Positions 9,222 to 19,506 of a DNA stretch of 64,000 bases are shown here, piece after piece (position 1 is the first letter of the stretch; every line of letters begins with the position of its first letter). The translations under genes and the position numbers were made by a program. Below the pieces are notes generated by a model. The model was not told where the DNA came from, ran no database searches, and was given only the letters and a program-made list of their open reading frames with translations. This DNA is from Arthrobacter sp. OVS8. GTDB taxonomy: Bacteria; Actinomycetota; Actinomycetes; Actinomycetales; Micrococcaceae. The DNA lies in NCBI GenBank assembly GCA_028370155.1, contig CP116670.1, forward strand, positions 1,054,001 through 1,118,000, read 5' to 3'.

Positions 9222-10738
9222 CTAAGTCGTTGTGTGGTGTGGGGCGAAGCCAGGCGGCCCGTAGGGGCCGGCTGAAAGTCTTTCAGTCTTGTTCGTGGTC
9301 GAATCCGCGCGGACCGGCGGCCGGGGCGGCGGCTCCATGTCCAGGACCAGCCGGTGGTCCATCCGGTCCTTCTTGGTCTGCAGGTACCGGAGGTTCTGCT
9401 CCCGGGACGGCACCTCGGTGGGCACCATCTCCACGACGCGGACGCCGGCCTGGGCCAGCCGGTCCTGCTTGTCCGGGTTGTTGCTCAGCAGGCGGATCTC
9501 GTGAAGTCCCATGTCCGCGAGGATCTGGGCGGCGGCTTTGTAGCAGCGGGCATCCACGGGGAGGCCCAGCTGTTCGTTGGCCTCCACGGTGTCGAAACCG
9601 GCCTCCTGCAGGGCATAGGCCTTCATTTTGTTCGCCAGACCGATCCCCCGGCCCTCCTGGCCGCGCAGGTACAGCAGCGTCCCGCCGGACTCGTTGATCA
9701 GCTCGAGAGCGTAGGCCAGCTGCTCGCCGCAGTCGCAGCGGTAGGAGCCAAATACGTCTCCGGTGAGGCATTCCGAGTGGAGGCGGACCAGCGGGGCCGT
9801 CCCGTCCACCGGCGGCAGCGGGGAGCTGACTGCCAGGTGTTCGGCGCCGGTGGCCAGGTCGGTCCAGGCCTGCGCCACGAAGTCGCCGAATGCGGTGGGC
9901 AGCTGCACGATCGGGCCGGCGCTGACCGGATGCGGGCCGCCGGCCGCCAGCTGTGCCTGTGCTTCAGATGTCGTCATCGTTTCTCCTCCATCACGCGGGG
10001 TCCGCTGCATGGCCGGAACCCCGGCCTCAAGGTAGGCCACCAGGTCCGCAATCGAAATCAGCGGGCAGCCGTGCTCCCGGGCGAAGCCGCGAAGTCCGTC
10101 CAGCCGCATCATCTCTCCGTTGTCGTACACCACTTCAGCGATCACACCGACGGGCTCAAGTCCGGCCAGCTGGCAAAGTTCCACAGCTGCCTCGGTGTGC
10201 CCGGGACGTTCCCGCACTCCCCCTTAACGGCGCGGAGCGGAAAACATGCCCGGGGCGGGTCAGCGCCGCCGGCTCGCTCCCGGATCGGCCAGGATCCGGG
10301 CCGTCAGGGCCCGGTCCGTGGCGGAGATTCCGGTGCTGACACCCACCGCGGCGTCGCAGGACACCGTGTAGGCGGTGCCCTTGGCGTCCTCGTTGATTGC
10401 CACCATCGGCGGCAGTGCAAGGGTGTCCGCCCGGCCGCCGTCGAGCGGTACGCAGATGACCCCGGAACTGTACCGGATGGTCCAGCCCATCAGGGCCGGA
10501 GTGGCGTGCTGCGCGGCGAAAATGATGTCGCCTTCGTTTTCGCGGTCCTCGTTGTCGACCACCAGGACGGGACGCCCGGCAGCGATGGCGCGGACGGCGT
10601 CTTCAATCCGGTCGAGTCCGACTGGAGGGACTACTGTTCCGGGGCGGCGAGCTCCGCCGGCACGGCAGCGTCGGAGGCGTCGTTGAGCAGGGGCTGGGCA
10701 GTGATGTCCGTGACGTTGATGTCCTTGACGTTGTTCAC
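9222..10738 (-). CDS. ribBA: bifunctional DHBP synthase / GTP cyclohydrolase II, several frameshifts
   Basis: Supplies both precursors of riboflavin. Repaired length is about 505 residues. It starts at GTG 10738 ([15 protein letters not shown]). The RibB half shows [18 protein letters not shown] and [12 protein letters not shown]; the RibA half shows the zinc motif [17 protein letters not shown] and [13 protein letters not shown]. One A is lost near 10640 (APE to TVVPPVG). Three losses between about 10225 and 10262 (in CCGG, GTTTTCC and AAGGGGG) return to the original frame but leave a stop at 10260. The 40-residue C-terminal tail after the GTP cyclohydrolase domain is low complexity. The start overlaps the restored ribC stop (GTGA). 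Confidence 0.93.
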
Positions 10739-11390
10739 GCTGTTGCCCCCTCTGCGCGTACGGCTGCTCCCCGGCTGCCGCGCCGGAAAAGGCGAGCAGG
10801 CGCTCAGTGTACTTCGCCAGGACATCAACTTCGAGGTTCACGTGGCCGCCGATGGCTTTCGCGCCCAGGCCGGTGTCGGCCAGTGTGGTGGGAATCAGCC
10901 CCACTTCGAACCACGGCGCCGGTTCGGCGGCCGGGCTTACCGCGGTCACCGTGAGCGAAACGCCGTCGACCGCGATAGAGCCCTTTTCCGCGATGTAGCG
11001 GGCCAGACCGGCGGGAACGCCGAAGCGGAGCCGGTCCCAGTTGCCCAGCGCCTCGCGCTCCAGCAGCCGGCCGACGCCGTCGACGTGGCCCTGGACGACG
11101 TGCCCGTCCAGCCGGCCACCGGCCGGAACGCAGCGCTCCAGGTTGACCGGGTCCCCGGCGGCGAGTTCGCCGATGGTGCTGCGGGTCAGGGTCTCGCCCA
11201 TGACATCGACGCTGAAGTCCTTGCCATCGATCTCCGTGGCGGTGAGGCAGACGCCGTTGACGGCGATGGAGCCGCCGAGGGCCAGTCCCTCGGTGCTGCC
11301 GGGGGCGTGGAGCCGGACGGTGGCGCTGATGTCGCCGTTGCGGTGAACGGACAACACCTTCCCCTGTTCGGCGATTATTCCGGTGAACAT
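10735..11390 (-). CDS. ribC: riboflavin synthase alpha chain, one frameshift near the end
   Basis: Dismutates two lumazine molecules to riboflavin. It begins [15 protein letters not shown] at ATG 11390, the invariant N-terminus of the family (gene called ribE in some species). Two homologous lumazine-binding domains are visible: residues 1-95 ([17 protein letters not shown]) and about 96-200 ([27 protein letters not shown]). In the raw frame the protein reads through into ribBA; one base lost between about 10750 and 10790 hides a TGA at 10737-10735 overlapping the ribBA GTG. That overlap is inferred, but matches the tight packing elsewhere in this operon. Confidence 0.92.
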
Positions 11391-12554
11391 CAGATGCCTC
11401 CTGCGGCGGTGCCCGCGCTGGCGCGGAGCGGGGTTGAAGCGGATGAAGTGTAGGTGGCGGGGCGCAAGTGCAGCCGCAGGTCGCGGCCGAGCACCTGGAC
11501 CGCCCCGCCGGACGCCGGGTCCCATTCCCAGCGTTGGGCGTCGGCCAGGGTGGTGATGCCGAGGTCCTCGAGTGCCGGTGTGCCGGAGCCGAGGAGCGTC
11601 GGGGCGAGGTAGACGATGAGTTCGTCGACGAGTCCGGCGGCTAGGAACGCGCTGAGGATCCGGGAGCCGCCTTCCACCATGAGGTGCCGGACTCCGGCGG
11701 AGAACAGCTCATCCAGCGCTTCGCGCGGATCGCGCGTGGGCAGGTGGAGGACCTTGCCGTCGTCGCCGTTGATGGCGGCACCCTCGGGGATCCCGCGGTA
11801 GCCCATCACGACGCGCAGCGGCTGCTCGCCGGTCTGTGTTCCGTCGGGGCCGCGCGCCGTGAGGCGCGGGTTGTCGACCAGCACCGTCTGGGTTCCCACC
11901 AGGATCGCGTCGATCCGTCCGCGCAGGGCGTGGTTGTCCGCCAGCGATTCCGGGCTGGAGATCCACTGGCTGGTGCCGTCGCTGGCGGCGATCCGGCTGT
12001 CGAGGGTCTGCGCGATGTGCAGGGTAACGAAGGGACGCCGGGCGTCTACGGCGTCGAACCAGCGCCGGTTCAGCTCCAGTGCTGCCTCCGCGCCGAGCCC
12101 GGAGCGGACGCGGACCCTGCGGCACGCAAGGTGGCCGCGCCGCCGGCGGCGGGGTCGTGCGGATCGTCGATCGCGTAGATGACGTCCGCAACACCGGCCT
12201 CGATGATCGCCTGCGCGCAGGGACCCGTGCGGCCACAGTGGTTGCAGGGCTCCAGGGTGACCACCATGGTGGTGCCGCTGAGGTCGTGGCCGGCGGCTTT
12301 TGCCTGGTCAATCGCGTCGGCCTCCGCGTGGGCGGTGCCCGCCCCGCGGTGATAGCCCGTGACGAGTCGGGTTCCGTCAGCGGCGATCACGACGGCGCCG
12401 ACCAGCGGATTCGCGCCCCGGGCCCTTGCAGGGCAGCTGCAAGGGCGGCCTCCATGGCCGCGGCCTCGGTTGCGCTGAAACCTGCTCCTGCGGGAACTGC
12501 GTCCCGGCCAGCGGCGCCGTCCGCCGCCTCGTTTGTGGTGTGTTTGACGCTCAT
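11390..12554 (-). CDS. ribD: riboflavin deaminase/reductase, two frameshifts
   Basis: Bifunctional pyrimidine deaminase and reductase of riboflavin synthesis; repaired length is 388 residues. ATG 12554 gives [13 protein letters not shown]. The deaminase domain has the zinc site HAEADAI and [14 protein letters not shown]. The reductase domain has [36 protein letters not shown] and [14 protein letters not shown]. Breaks: near 12420, before [12 protein letters not shown], and near 12130, after GGAATLR. It is the first gene of the operon, downstream of the FMN riboswitch; its TGA shares a base with the ribC ATG. Confidence 0.93.
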
Positions 12555-12595
12555 CAACCTGCCACCGGGCTTTCGAAGACCGGAGTGGTGGTGAA

Positions 12596-12653
12596 GAGCC
12601 ATCGCAGAGAGTGCATGTGTGTGTCGTTCCTTCCCTCAAAGCCGCGATGGCTC
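12596..12653 (-). promoter_or_regulatory. candidate riboswitch expression-platform hairpin
   Basis: Perfect 10-bp inverted repeat, GAGCCATCGC (12596-12605) and GCGATGGCTC (12644-12653), in the leader between the FMN aptamer and the ribD start. It lies about 60 bases after the aptamer and 42 bases before ATG 12554. No T tract follows, so it may control translation or rho access rather than act as an intrinsic terminator. Role inferred from position. Confidence 0.5.
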
Positions 12654-12710
12654 CGGGGGTATACGACAGCGAACTTCCGCGGCGCCACAGGGCTCCGCAG
12701 TAACAGCTGT

Positions 12711-12857
12711 ACGTGCTTCTCTCATCCAGACTTTAACTGTCGGTACCGGAGTTCCACCGGTTCAACCGTCTGCCGGCAGCCTTCCCGAGGGAAGTGCCGG
12801 CTCGCGGGTCGCGGACTATAACCGCCGGTTCGGACTTACACCGACCCCGGAGCACGT
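12711..12857 (-). ncRNA. FMN riboswitch (RFN element)
   Basis: Read on the minus strand, the segment contains the conserved RFN blocks in order: CCGGGGTCGGTGTAAGTCCG, AACCGGCGGTTATAGTCCGC, GAACCGGTGGAACTCCGGTA, CCGACAGTTAAAGTCTGGAT and GAGAGAAGCAC. The closing stem ACGTGCT/AGCACGT is a perfect 7-bp pair (12851-12857 with 12711-12717). It senses FMN and represses the ribD-ribC-ribBA-ribH operon, which begins 157 bases downstream. Class identity is certain by eye; the switching mechanism is not. Confidence 0.96.
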
Positions 12858-12983
12858 ATGTGTCTTGCTATTCTGGCACAACCGCCGGGTAGCTTTGACT
12901 ATTCCCGGCGTCGAGATGTTACGGAGTGCGTCATTTTTCGCCTCCGCTGCCCCGGTGCCCGCTAGCGCTAACCGGTGCGCCGG

Positions 12984-13640
12984 CTAGCGCTGGCCGGCGG
13001 CTCGAAGGCGCTCGATGGCGTCCGCCGGATCCTCGGCGCCGTAGACGGCGGAACCGGCCACGAAGACGTTGGCGCCGGCATCAGCGGCACGCCAGATGGT
13101 GTCCGCGGTGATGCCGCCGTCGACCTGTAGCGCAACGTCCAGGCCGGACGCGTCAATCGCCGCGCGGGCGCGGCGGATCTTAGGCAGCGTGAGGTCGAGG
13201 AATTCCTGGCCGCCGAAACCCGGTTCCACGGTCATGATGAGCAGCATGTCGATCTCGCCGAGCATGTCTAGGAAGGGTTCCACACCGCTGCCCGGCCGGA
13301 GCGCCAGCCCTGCCTTGGCACCGCGGGCCCGCAGCTCCCGCGCCAGTTTGATCGGGGCAATCGAGGCCTCGGCGTGGAACGTCACGGAGGCGACGCCGGC
13401 GTCGGCGTAGGCCGGAGCCCAGCGGTCCGCGTGCTCGATCATCAGGTGTGCATCAAGCGGCACCGGGCTGATCTCCTGCAGCCGCGCAACCACCGGCAAC
13501 CCCAGCGAGAGGTTGGGCACAAAGTGGTTGTCCATGACGTCCACGTGGACCGCATCGGCGGTGCTGATTCTCTGCAGTTCGGCTTCGAGGTTGGCGAAGT
13601 CGGCGGAAAGAATGCTCGGGTTGATACAGCACTTGGCCAT
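12984..13640 (-). CDS. rpe: ribulose-phosphate 3-epimerase
   Basis: Interconverts ribulose 5-phosphate and xylulose 5-phosphate. 218 residues, intact, from ATG 13640 with AAGGAA upstream. TIM-barrel motifs are [26 protein letters not shown] (metal-binding His and Asp; the family usually has DG where this has DN), [10 protein letters not shown] and VDGGITADT. It makes the substrate for RibB, so its place before the riboflavin operon is sensible, though the riboswitch between them makes ribD a separate transcription unit or a regulated read-through. rsmB, fmt and def lie upstream on the same strand. Confidence 0.95.
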   Translation of the reverse strand: MAKCCINPSILSADFANLEAELQRISTADAVHVDVMDNHFVPNLSLGLPVVARLQEISPVPLDAHLMIEHADRWAPAYADAGVASVTFHAEASIAPIKLARELRARGAKAGLALRPGSGVEPFLDMLGEIDMLLIMTVEPGFGGQEFLDLTLPKIRRARAAIDASGLDVALQVDGGITADTIWRAADAGANVFVAGSAVYGAEDPADAIERLRAAGQR

Positions 13641-13710
13641 GTGATTCCTTGTCGTTCTACTGCGGTGTCCTTGTGGAGGCGCGGGCCCCGTGCCTAGTAT
13701 TCCCTGTTGG

Positions 13711-15336
13711 TCAGGCCTTTTTGTGGATGAGCGCCAGGAACATGGCGTCCGTCCGGTGCACGTGCGGCCAGAGTTGGGCGGTGAGTTCGTGTCCGGCGTC
13801 GAGGTGGCCCGTGAGGCTGACGCTGTCCAGCGCGGCGCCGGCGTCGAGCAGTTCAAGATCGTCGCGTTTACGCAGCACATCGCTGACGACGGCGGTCGTT
13901 TCGGCCGGGTGCGGCGAGCACGTCACGTAGGCCACGACGCCGCCGGGCTTCACGGCCGCCAGCGCGGACTTGAGCAGTTCCCGCTGGAGCGGGCCCAGGT
14001 CCGTCAGGTCCTTGGGGGTCCGGCGCCAGCGCGATTCCGGGCGGCGGCGCAGGGCGCCGAGTCCGGTGCAGGGGGCGTCGACAAGCACGCGGTCGAAGCT
14101 TTCCGGCATCTCGGTACCCACCTCGCGGCCGTCGCCGGTACGCACATGCCAGACCTCGTGCGGCACGGCCGCGAGGGCCTGACGAACCAGTTTGGCGCGG
14201 TGCGGTGCCGGTTCGTTGGCCAGCAGGGTGGCGCCGTGCTCCCGGGCGAGGGCGCCGAGCAGGGCCGCCTTGCCGCCGGGACCGGCGCACATGTCCAACC
14301 AGCGTTCGGCTGTCGGTTCCGTGCCGGGGCTCTGGTTGCCTGAAGTCCCAGCGTTGCCGAGGTCCACGGCGGCCATGGCGCGGGCCACCAGCTGGGAGCC
14401 GACGTCCTGGACGCGGGTGGTGCCTTCACGCACGGAGGCGAGCCGGCCGAGGTCGCCGCCGCTGGAAAGCGCCGAGCCTTCGACGAGTTCGCCGGGTGTG
14501 GCGCCGCCTTCGAGGGCCTCGTCCAGGCTGCCAAGCCCGGGGAGGGCGACGAGGTTGACCACCGGCGCGGCGTTGTCCGCCTCGAGGAGATCACTGATTT
14601 CCGTGACGGGACGCCCGTGCGCCACGAGGGACTGCCGGAGTGCCCGCACAATCCACTCGGGGTGGGCATAGCGGATGGCGGCCTGTTTCGTTTCGTCCGT
14701 CTCGTCGCTCAGCAGCAGGTCCAGCCACTCCTCGAGCGTGCGGGCTGAAACTTTGCGCAGCACGGCGTTGATGAGGGCCGACGGTCCGGCGCCAATCACG
14801 GCGCGGGCCAGGCCGACGGTCTGGTCCAGCGCGGCGTGCGCGGGGACGCGCATGGCCAGCAACTGGTGGGCGCCGATCCGGAGCGCGTCGAGGATGGCCG
14901 GGTCCAGCTGATCGAGCGGCCGGTCCACGCAGCGGGCCAGGATGGCGTCGTAGGTGCCCTGGCCGCGCAGTGCGCCGTAGCTCAGTTCCGTGGCGAAGCC
15001 GGCGTCGCGCTTGTCCAGGCCGTGGTGGCGGATCCTGGCGGGCAGCACGAGGTTGGCGTAGGCATCCTCGGAGGCGACGGCGCGCAGTACCTCGAAGGCC
15101 ACGAGCCGGGCGGGATCGGCCCGGCGGGTGCGCTGGGAGGGCGCGTTCTCGGTGAAGCCGCGCTGCGGTCCGCGGTTGCGTTCCCGGCCCTGCGCGTTCC
15201 GCTGGCTGCCGTCCCGTCCCCGGCCGCCCTGGCCGGTTTGGCCGGAGCCGGAGCCGCGCTGGCCGCCTTGGCCTCCCTGGCCGGCGCCGCGCTGGGGGCC
15301 GTTGCCGCGGCCGCTGCCGCTCCCGGACTCGCTCAT
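13711..15336 (-). CDS. rsmB: 16S rRNA m5C967 methyltransferase (RsmB/Sun)
   Basis: 541 residues, intact. The N-terminal 60 residues are an unusual Gly/Gln/Arg/Ser-rich disordered tail ([17 protein letters not shown]). Then comes an NusB-like RNA-binding domain (about 70-200; [19 protein letters not shown]) and a Rossmann methyltransferase domain with [11 protein letters not shown], the catalytic [13 protein letters not shown] and [13 protein letters not shown] cysteines. It methylates C967 of 16S rRNA. ATG 15336 overlaps the restored fmt stop. The low-complexity head is common in actinobacterial homologues and probably binds RNA (inference). Confidence 0.93.
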   Translation of the reverse strand: MSESGSGSGRGNGPQRGAGQGGQGGQRGSGSGQTGQGGRGRDGSQRNAQGRERNRGPQRGFTENAPSQRTRRADPARLVAFEVLRAVASEDAYANLVLPARIRHHGLDKRDAGFATELSYGALRGQGTYDAILARCVDRPLDQLDPAILDALRIGAHQLLAMRVPAHAALDQTVGLARAVIGAGPSALINAVLRKVSARTLEEWLDLLLSDETDETKQAAIRYAHPEWIVRALRQSLVAHGRPVTEISDLLEADNAAPVVNLVALPGLGSLDEALEGGATPGELVEGSALSSGGDLGRLASVREGTTRVQDVGSQLVARAMAAVDLGNAGTSGNQSPGTEPTAERWLDMCAGPGGKAALLGALAREHGATLLANEPAPHRAKLVRQALAAVPHEVWHVRTGDGREVGTEMPESFDRVLVDAPCTGLGALRRRPESRWRRTPKDLTDLGPLQRELLKSALAAVKPGGVVAYVTCSPHPAETTAVVSDVLRKRDDLELLDAGAALDSVSLTGHLDAGHELTAQLWPHVHRTDAMFLALIHKKA

Positions 15337-16249
15337 TCGAATACCACGCTTTCAAGTGTTGCCTGTCCGCGCGCCCAGTCGGCGGCGGTCATCATTTTCT
15401 TGCCCGAAGGCTGGATCCGGGTGAGTTCCACCGGGTGCGAACCGGTTCCCACCAGCACGGTCTTGCCTTCCAGAGCCAGCTGCCCCGGTGACAGCGCCGG
15501 TCCCCGGGCCGCAGCACCACCGGTTCCAGCTTGACCCGCTGGCCGTCCAGCGTGGTCCAGGCGCCGGGTTCCGGAGTGACACCGCGCGCCCGCCGCCCGA
15601 TCGCGAGGGCGGGCTGCGTCCAGTCGAGCCGTCCGTCCTCGAGGGTGAGTTTGGGGGCCAGGCTCACATCGCCCTGCTGCGGGACCGTTGCCGCCTTCCC
15701 GGCGTCGACGGCGGACAGCGTTTGGGTCAGCAGCACGGCGCCGCTGTGCGACAGCCGCTCGAGGAGCGCCCCGGCGGTGTCGTCGGGGCGGACGGCTTCG
15801 GTGAGAGTGCCGAACACCGGGCCCGTGTCCAGCCCTTCCTCCAGCTGGAAGGTGACTGCTCCGGTGACGTCGTCGCCGGCGATGAGGAGCGCTGCACGGG
15901 GCTGCGCCGCGCCAGGCCGGCAGTAGGGAGAAGTGCAGGTTGATCCAGCCATGCCGGGGAATGTTCAGCGCCGCCCGGGAATGAGCCCGCCGTAGGCCAC
16001 GATTGCGGCGACGTCCGGGCCGGCGGCCGCGATCTGCTCAGTCACCGCGGCGTCGACCTTGGTGGCGTGAATGATGCCGATGCCCAGTTCCGCGGCCCGG
16101 GCAGCAACGGGCGACGGCGTCAGCACGCGTTTGCGCCCCAGCGGCGCGTCCGGGCGGGTGAGGACGGCGACGACGTCGAATCCTGCCGCCACGAGCGCGT
16201 CCAGGGACGGCACTGCCACAGCAGGCGTCCCCGCGAAGAGAATCTTCAC
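15333..16249 (-). CDS. fmt: methionyl-tRNA formyltransferase, three frameshift sites
   Basis: Formylates initiator Met-tRNA. Repaired length is about 306 residues. N-terminus [19 protein letters not shown] at ATG 16249, then [25 protein letters not shown], the catalytic-loop region ([14 protein letters not shown], spread over two frames) and [13 protein letters not shown]. The C-terminal OB-like domain includes [17 protein letters not shown] and ends [13 protein letters not shown] with TGA at 15335-15333, overlapping the rsmB ATG. Breaks lie near 15963, 15915-15930 and 15495-15505. def precedes it with an ATGA overlap, the common def-fmt pair. Confidence 0.92.
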
Positions 16250-16842
16250 TGGGCGTTTCCGAAGGAGCCGAAGCTGCCCGCACCTGCGGTGCCCGACCCG
16301 AAGCTGGTGCCGACCGTCTTGGCGCGCTTCGCCGTCGTCTGCTCAGTGATGGAGTCGTAGTTGGCATTCCGGATGGCGCGCAGGGCGGTCTTCCGGTCCT
16401 CGCCCTCCAGCCGGTCGGTGAAGAGGATGCCGTCCAGATGGTCGGTTTCATGCTGGAAGGCGCGGGCCAGCATGCCTTCGCCCTCGACGGTGACGGGGTT
16501 GCCGTGCATGTCCACGCCGGTGACGCGGGTGTGCCGGTGACGCCGGACCGGGAAGCCGAGGCCGGGGATGGAGAGGCAACCTTCCACCTCGTCGGGCTGG
16601 AAGTCGTCGCTGTTTTCCAGCACCGGGTTGATGATGTGTCCCTCGACGCCGTGGATGCGGTAGGTGAAGACGCGTTTGCTGACGCCGACCTGGGGAGCGG
16701 CCAGGCCCGCGCCGTCCACGTCCTCCATGGTTTCGGTCATGTCGGCAACCAGCTTCGCCAGCTCAGGCCCGAATTCCGTCACGGGATCGGCAACTGTGCG
16801 CAGCACAGGATCCCCGATGATGCGGATATTCAAAATGGCCAT
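16246..16842 (-). CDS. def: peptide deformylase
   Basis: Removes the N-formyl group from nascent proteins; functional counterpart of fmt, which overlaps its stop. 198 residues from ATG 16842 (an in-frame TTG two codons earlier is less likely). All three deformylase motifs are present: GAGLAAPQVG, EGCLSIPG and the metal site QHETDHLDG. The 30-residue tail rich in Gly, Ser and Phe ([17 protein letters not shown]) extends beyond the catalytic domain and looks disordered. Confidence 0.96.
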   Translation of the reverse strand: MAILNIRIIGDPVLRTVADPVTEFGPELAKLVADMTETMEDVDGAGLAAPQVGVSKRVFTYRIHGVEGHIINPVLENSDDFQPDEVEGCLSIPGLGFPVRRHRHTRVTGVDMHGNPVTVEGEGMLARAFQHETDHLDGILFTDRLEGEDRKTALRAIRNANYDSITEQTTAKRAKTVGTSFGSGTAGAGSFGSFGNAQ

Positions 16843-16947
16843 GTGCAATCTGTCCTAACGGTGGGCGGCGGCGGATCCAGTCCAGTTTAGTTGCACACCG
16901 GGCCTGGCCCGGACGGGAGCTGTCGATCGGGCTGGGCGGGGTGGTGG

Positions 16948-17256
16948 ACGGCTTCCGCTCGCGGGGTGGGTTGCGGGCGCGGGGTAGGTGGGGCGGCGCG
17001 GCGGGGCACGGCTTCCGCTCGCGGGGTGGATTGCGGGCGGGGGTGGGTGGGGCGGCGTGCGGCGGCACGCGGTAGAACTACGGCCCGGATGCGCTGTGGG
17101 GCGGGGCACGGCTTCCGCTCGCGGGGTGGATTGCGGGCGGGGGTGGGGCGGCGTGCGGCGGCACGCGGTAGAACTACGGCCCGGATGCGCTGTGGGGCCA
17201 GCCCGCGGCACAATTGCCGCCCGGATGCGCTGTGGGGCCAGCCCGCGGCACAATTC
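16948..17256. repeat. degenerate tandem repeats upstream of the HNH gene
   Basis: The 540-base gap between def and the HNH gene is almost entirely repeats. A unit starting ACGGCTTCCGCTCGCGGGGT occurs at about 16949, 17009 and 17109; the last two full units are 100 bases apart and include CGGTAGAACTACGGCCCGGA. They run into a 40-base unit, ending CGGATGCGCTGTGGGG, present at about 17180-17260 in two copies. No coding signal of its own; a long antisense frame here is compositional. The HNH promoter must lie in the last 100 bases (17280-17390). Confidence 0.8.
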
Positions 17257-17390
17257 CGGACCGGCCGCGGGCGCTTGGATAAGAGACCGGATCGGGCGGT
17301 GGCGGGATGAATTTGGCCAAGATCTGTGCTCGGCGGTGGCCGGTGCTGGCCGGCGTTATTTTGTCGTAGCTCGCCACTAGTGTGAGTTCT

Positions 17391-19362
17391 ATGGAAGCCG
17401 TGAGGGATTTCATCGCCGTTGAGGACTCGGGCCGGGGCATCGCTCCGGCGGGGCCCTCCGGTGTGGCCGTCGTCCAGGGCGTGGACACGGCCCTGGCGCT
17501 GGTCCGGGAGGTGGCGTCGACGGCTGCCGAGGACGCCGCCTTGTGGGACTTCCGGGAGGCTGCGGATTTCGCCGGCACGGTGGAGGAGCTCTCGCGGGCC
17601 CTGGACTACCTGCAGTTGGTGGCGGCCGGAGCCGTGGACCGGACCCGGAAACAGGCCACCACCGCCCCGAAAGCGAACACGACGTGGACCACCGGGTGGC
17701 GGGACGACTCCGCCTACGGCACCGCCGGACCAGATGACGCGTCCGGTGCCGTAGCTGCGGAAGGCGAGACTGCGTGGGCCACCGGTCGGCGGGACGATTC
17801 CGGCCAAGGCAGCACCGGGCCTGATGACGCGTCCGGTGCCGTAGCTGCGGAAGGCGAGACTGCGTGGGCCACCGGTCGGCGGGACGATTCCGGCCAAGGC
17901 AGCACCGGGCCTGATGACGGGTCCGGCGCGGTGGCTGCATCCGGATCGGAAGTCGCCGCGGGTGCCGGGGATGCCGCGGCTGTATCCGGATCCGGAGGCG
18001 CCGCGGGTGCCGCGGATTCCCGCCTGGCCGCGGATGACGGGTACCGGAACACCACAGAGTTCCTGCGGGCGCGGCTGCGGATCAGCGCCGCCGAGGCCCG
18101 CCGCAGACTCGCCCTCGCCGGGGACCTCCTGCCGCGGCAGGGATTCTCCGGGGACCCCTTGCCCCCGGCGCGGGAGGAACTCGGCGCCGCCGTCGCCGCC
18201 GGCGAGGTCTCGTCCCGGGCCGCGACCATCATCACCCTGGCCCTGGACCGGGTCCGGCACACCTGCGACCCCGAGGCCGCCGCCGGGATGGAACACGCCC
18301 TGACCCGCACCGCGGCCGAGAACGACCCCGACCTCCTCACCCGCGCGGCCCGGAGCTGGACCGATGCGCTGGACCAGGACGGTGCAGAGCCCTCCGAAGA
18401 ACTCCTCCGCCAGCTCCAGGGCGCCTTCATCCGCAAACCCCGCCACGGACTCCAGCATCTCGAGATCTTCGCGACCGCCGAACAGTTCGAACACCTCCTG
18501 ACCGTCATGAACAACGCCACCAACCCCCGCACCACCCACACCGGGACACCCGCGGCATCTGGAGACGAGGAAGGCGCGGCCCTTGGAGGCACGGCCTTTG
18601 GAGGCGCGGCAGCCTGCGAGGGTTCCTCCGGTGCCGCCGGCACACCGGAAAATGACCCCGGTGCCGCGTGCCTGGACCTCCGCTCGCGGCCGCAGAAACG
18701 CCTCGACGGCCTCGTCGGCGCCGCCAAAATCGCCCTCGCCGCCGGCGCCTCCCTGCATCCGGAGGGCTCCGCCCCAGGTTATGGTCACCATCGACTACCG
18801 CGACCTCCTCGCCCGCCTCGAACACATCACCGGCGACGCCGACCTGCTGCGAAACAGCCCCGACGGCACCACAGCCGGTAAGGCCCCAGGCCATTCCTTC
18901 CGGCCCGGCGGGCCAAAGGAGCACACCGGCACGATGCTCTTCACCGGCCCTGTTACCGCCGCCACGGTCCGGAAGATCGCCTGCGACGCGGACATCATCC
19001 CGGTCCTGCTCGGCGGCGAAGGCCGGATCCTGGACATCGGACGGGCCTCACGCGTCTTTCCGCCCCACATCCGCAAAGCCCTCACCGCCCGCGACCAGGG
19101 CTGCGCCTTCCCCGGCTGCACCATCCCCGCCCCGTGGTGCGAAGCCCACCACATCACCTACTGGTCCCGCGGCGGGAGCACCGGCACCGAGAACGGCGTC
19201 CTGCTCTGTTCACACCACCACCACGTGATCCACAAAGAGCAATGGACCATCCAAATCCGCACCGGCATCCCCTGGTTCATCCCGCCCCCGCACATCGACC
19301 CGCGCCAAAAACCCCGCCGCAACTACTACTTCCACCCCGCAGACCTCGGCCACGCCGCCTGA
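17391..19362 (+). CDS. DUF222/13E12-type HNH endonuclease-domain protein, one frameshift
   Basis: About 657 residues. The N-terminal and central part is the DUF222 helical domain (TTEFLRARLRISAAEARRRL, GEVSSRAATIITLAL, QHLEIFATAEQFEHLLTVMN), interrupted by Ala/Gly/Ser-rich linkers, one carrying a 30-residue direct repeat. The C-terminal HNH nuclease domain is DQGCAFPGCTIPAPWCEAHH followed by ITYWSRGGSTGTENGVLLC and the SHHHHVIH histidines, with a zinc-type cysteine pair. Two C residues appear lost near 18775 (SAP to QVMVTIDY). Start is ATG 17391 or GTG 17382 in the same frame. Such genes are abundant in Arthrobacter and mycobacteria (REP13E12) and behave like selfish or mobile genes; the real function is not known. 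Confidence 0.88.
17733..17912 (+). repeat. 90-bp in-frame tandem duplication inside the HNH gene
   Basis: Two nearly perfect 90-base units (17733-17822 and 17823-17912), each encoding about 30 residues of GAVAAEGETAWATGRRDDSG type. Period is a multiple of three, so the frame is kept. It extends a linker between the N-terminal helices and the rest of DUF222. Near identity at the DNA level points to a recent duplication. Confidence 0.9.
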
Positions 19363-19506
19363 TACCGGCAGTCGTGTCAGGTGAAACCGATCTGTCCTCA
19401 GGCTCTCCCGCAGGCTTCAGGGACTCCACGTGCGTTGGCACGCGTCAGCTGGGGTCATCAACGCCTTCTGACGGGGCAGCAGTTCATGCGCGGAGAACTC
19501 GCACGT

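Noticed and set aside
9354..11453. 699-codon plus-strand open frame opposite the riboflavin genes
   Set aside because: Antisense shadow of ribBA and ribC in high-GC DNA; composition is Gly/Ala/Arg/His-biased and no domain or ribosome site is visible.
16887..18791. 634-codon minus-strand open frame across repeats and the HNH gene
   Set aside because: Lies over repeats and opposite a supported DUF222/HNH gene; product is Gly/Arg/Pro low complexity.
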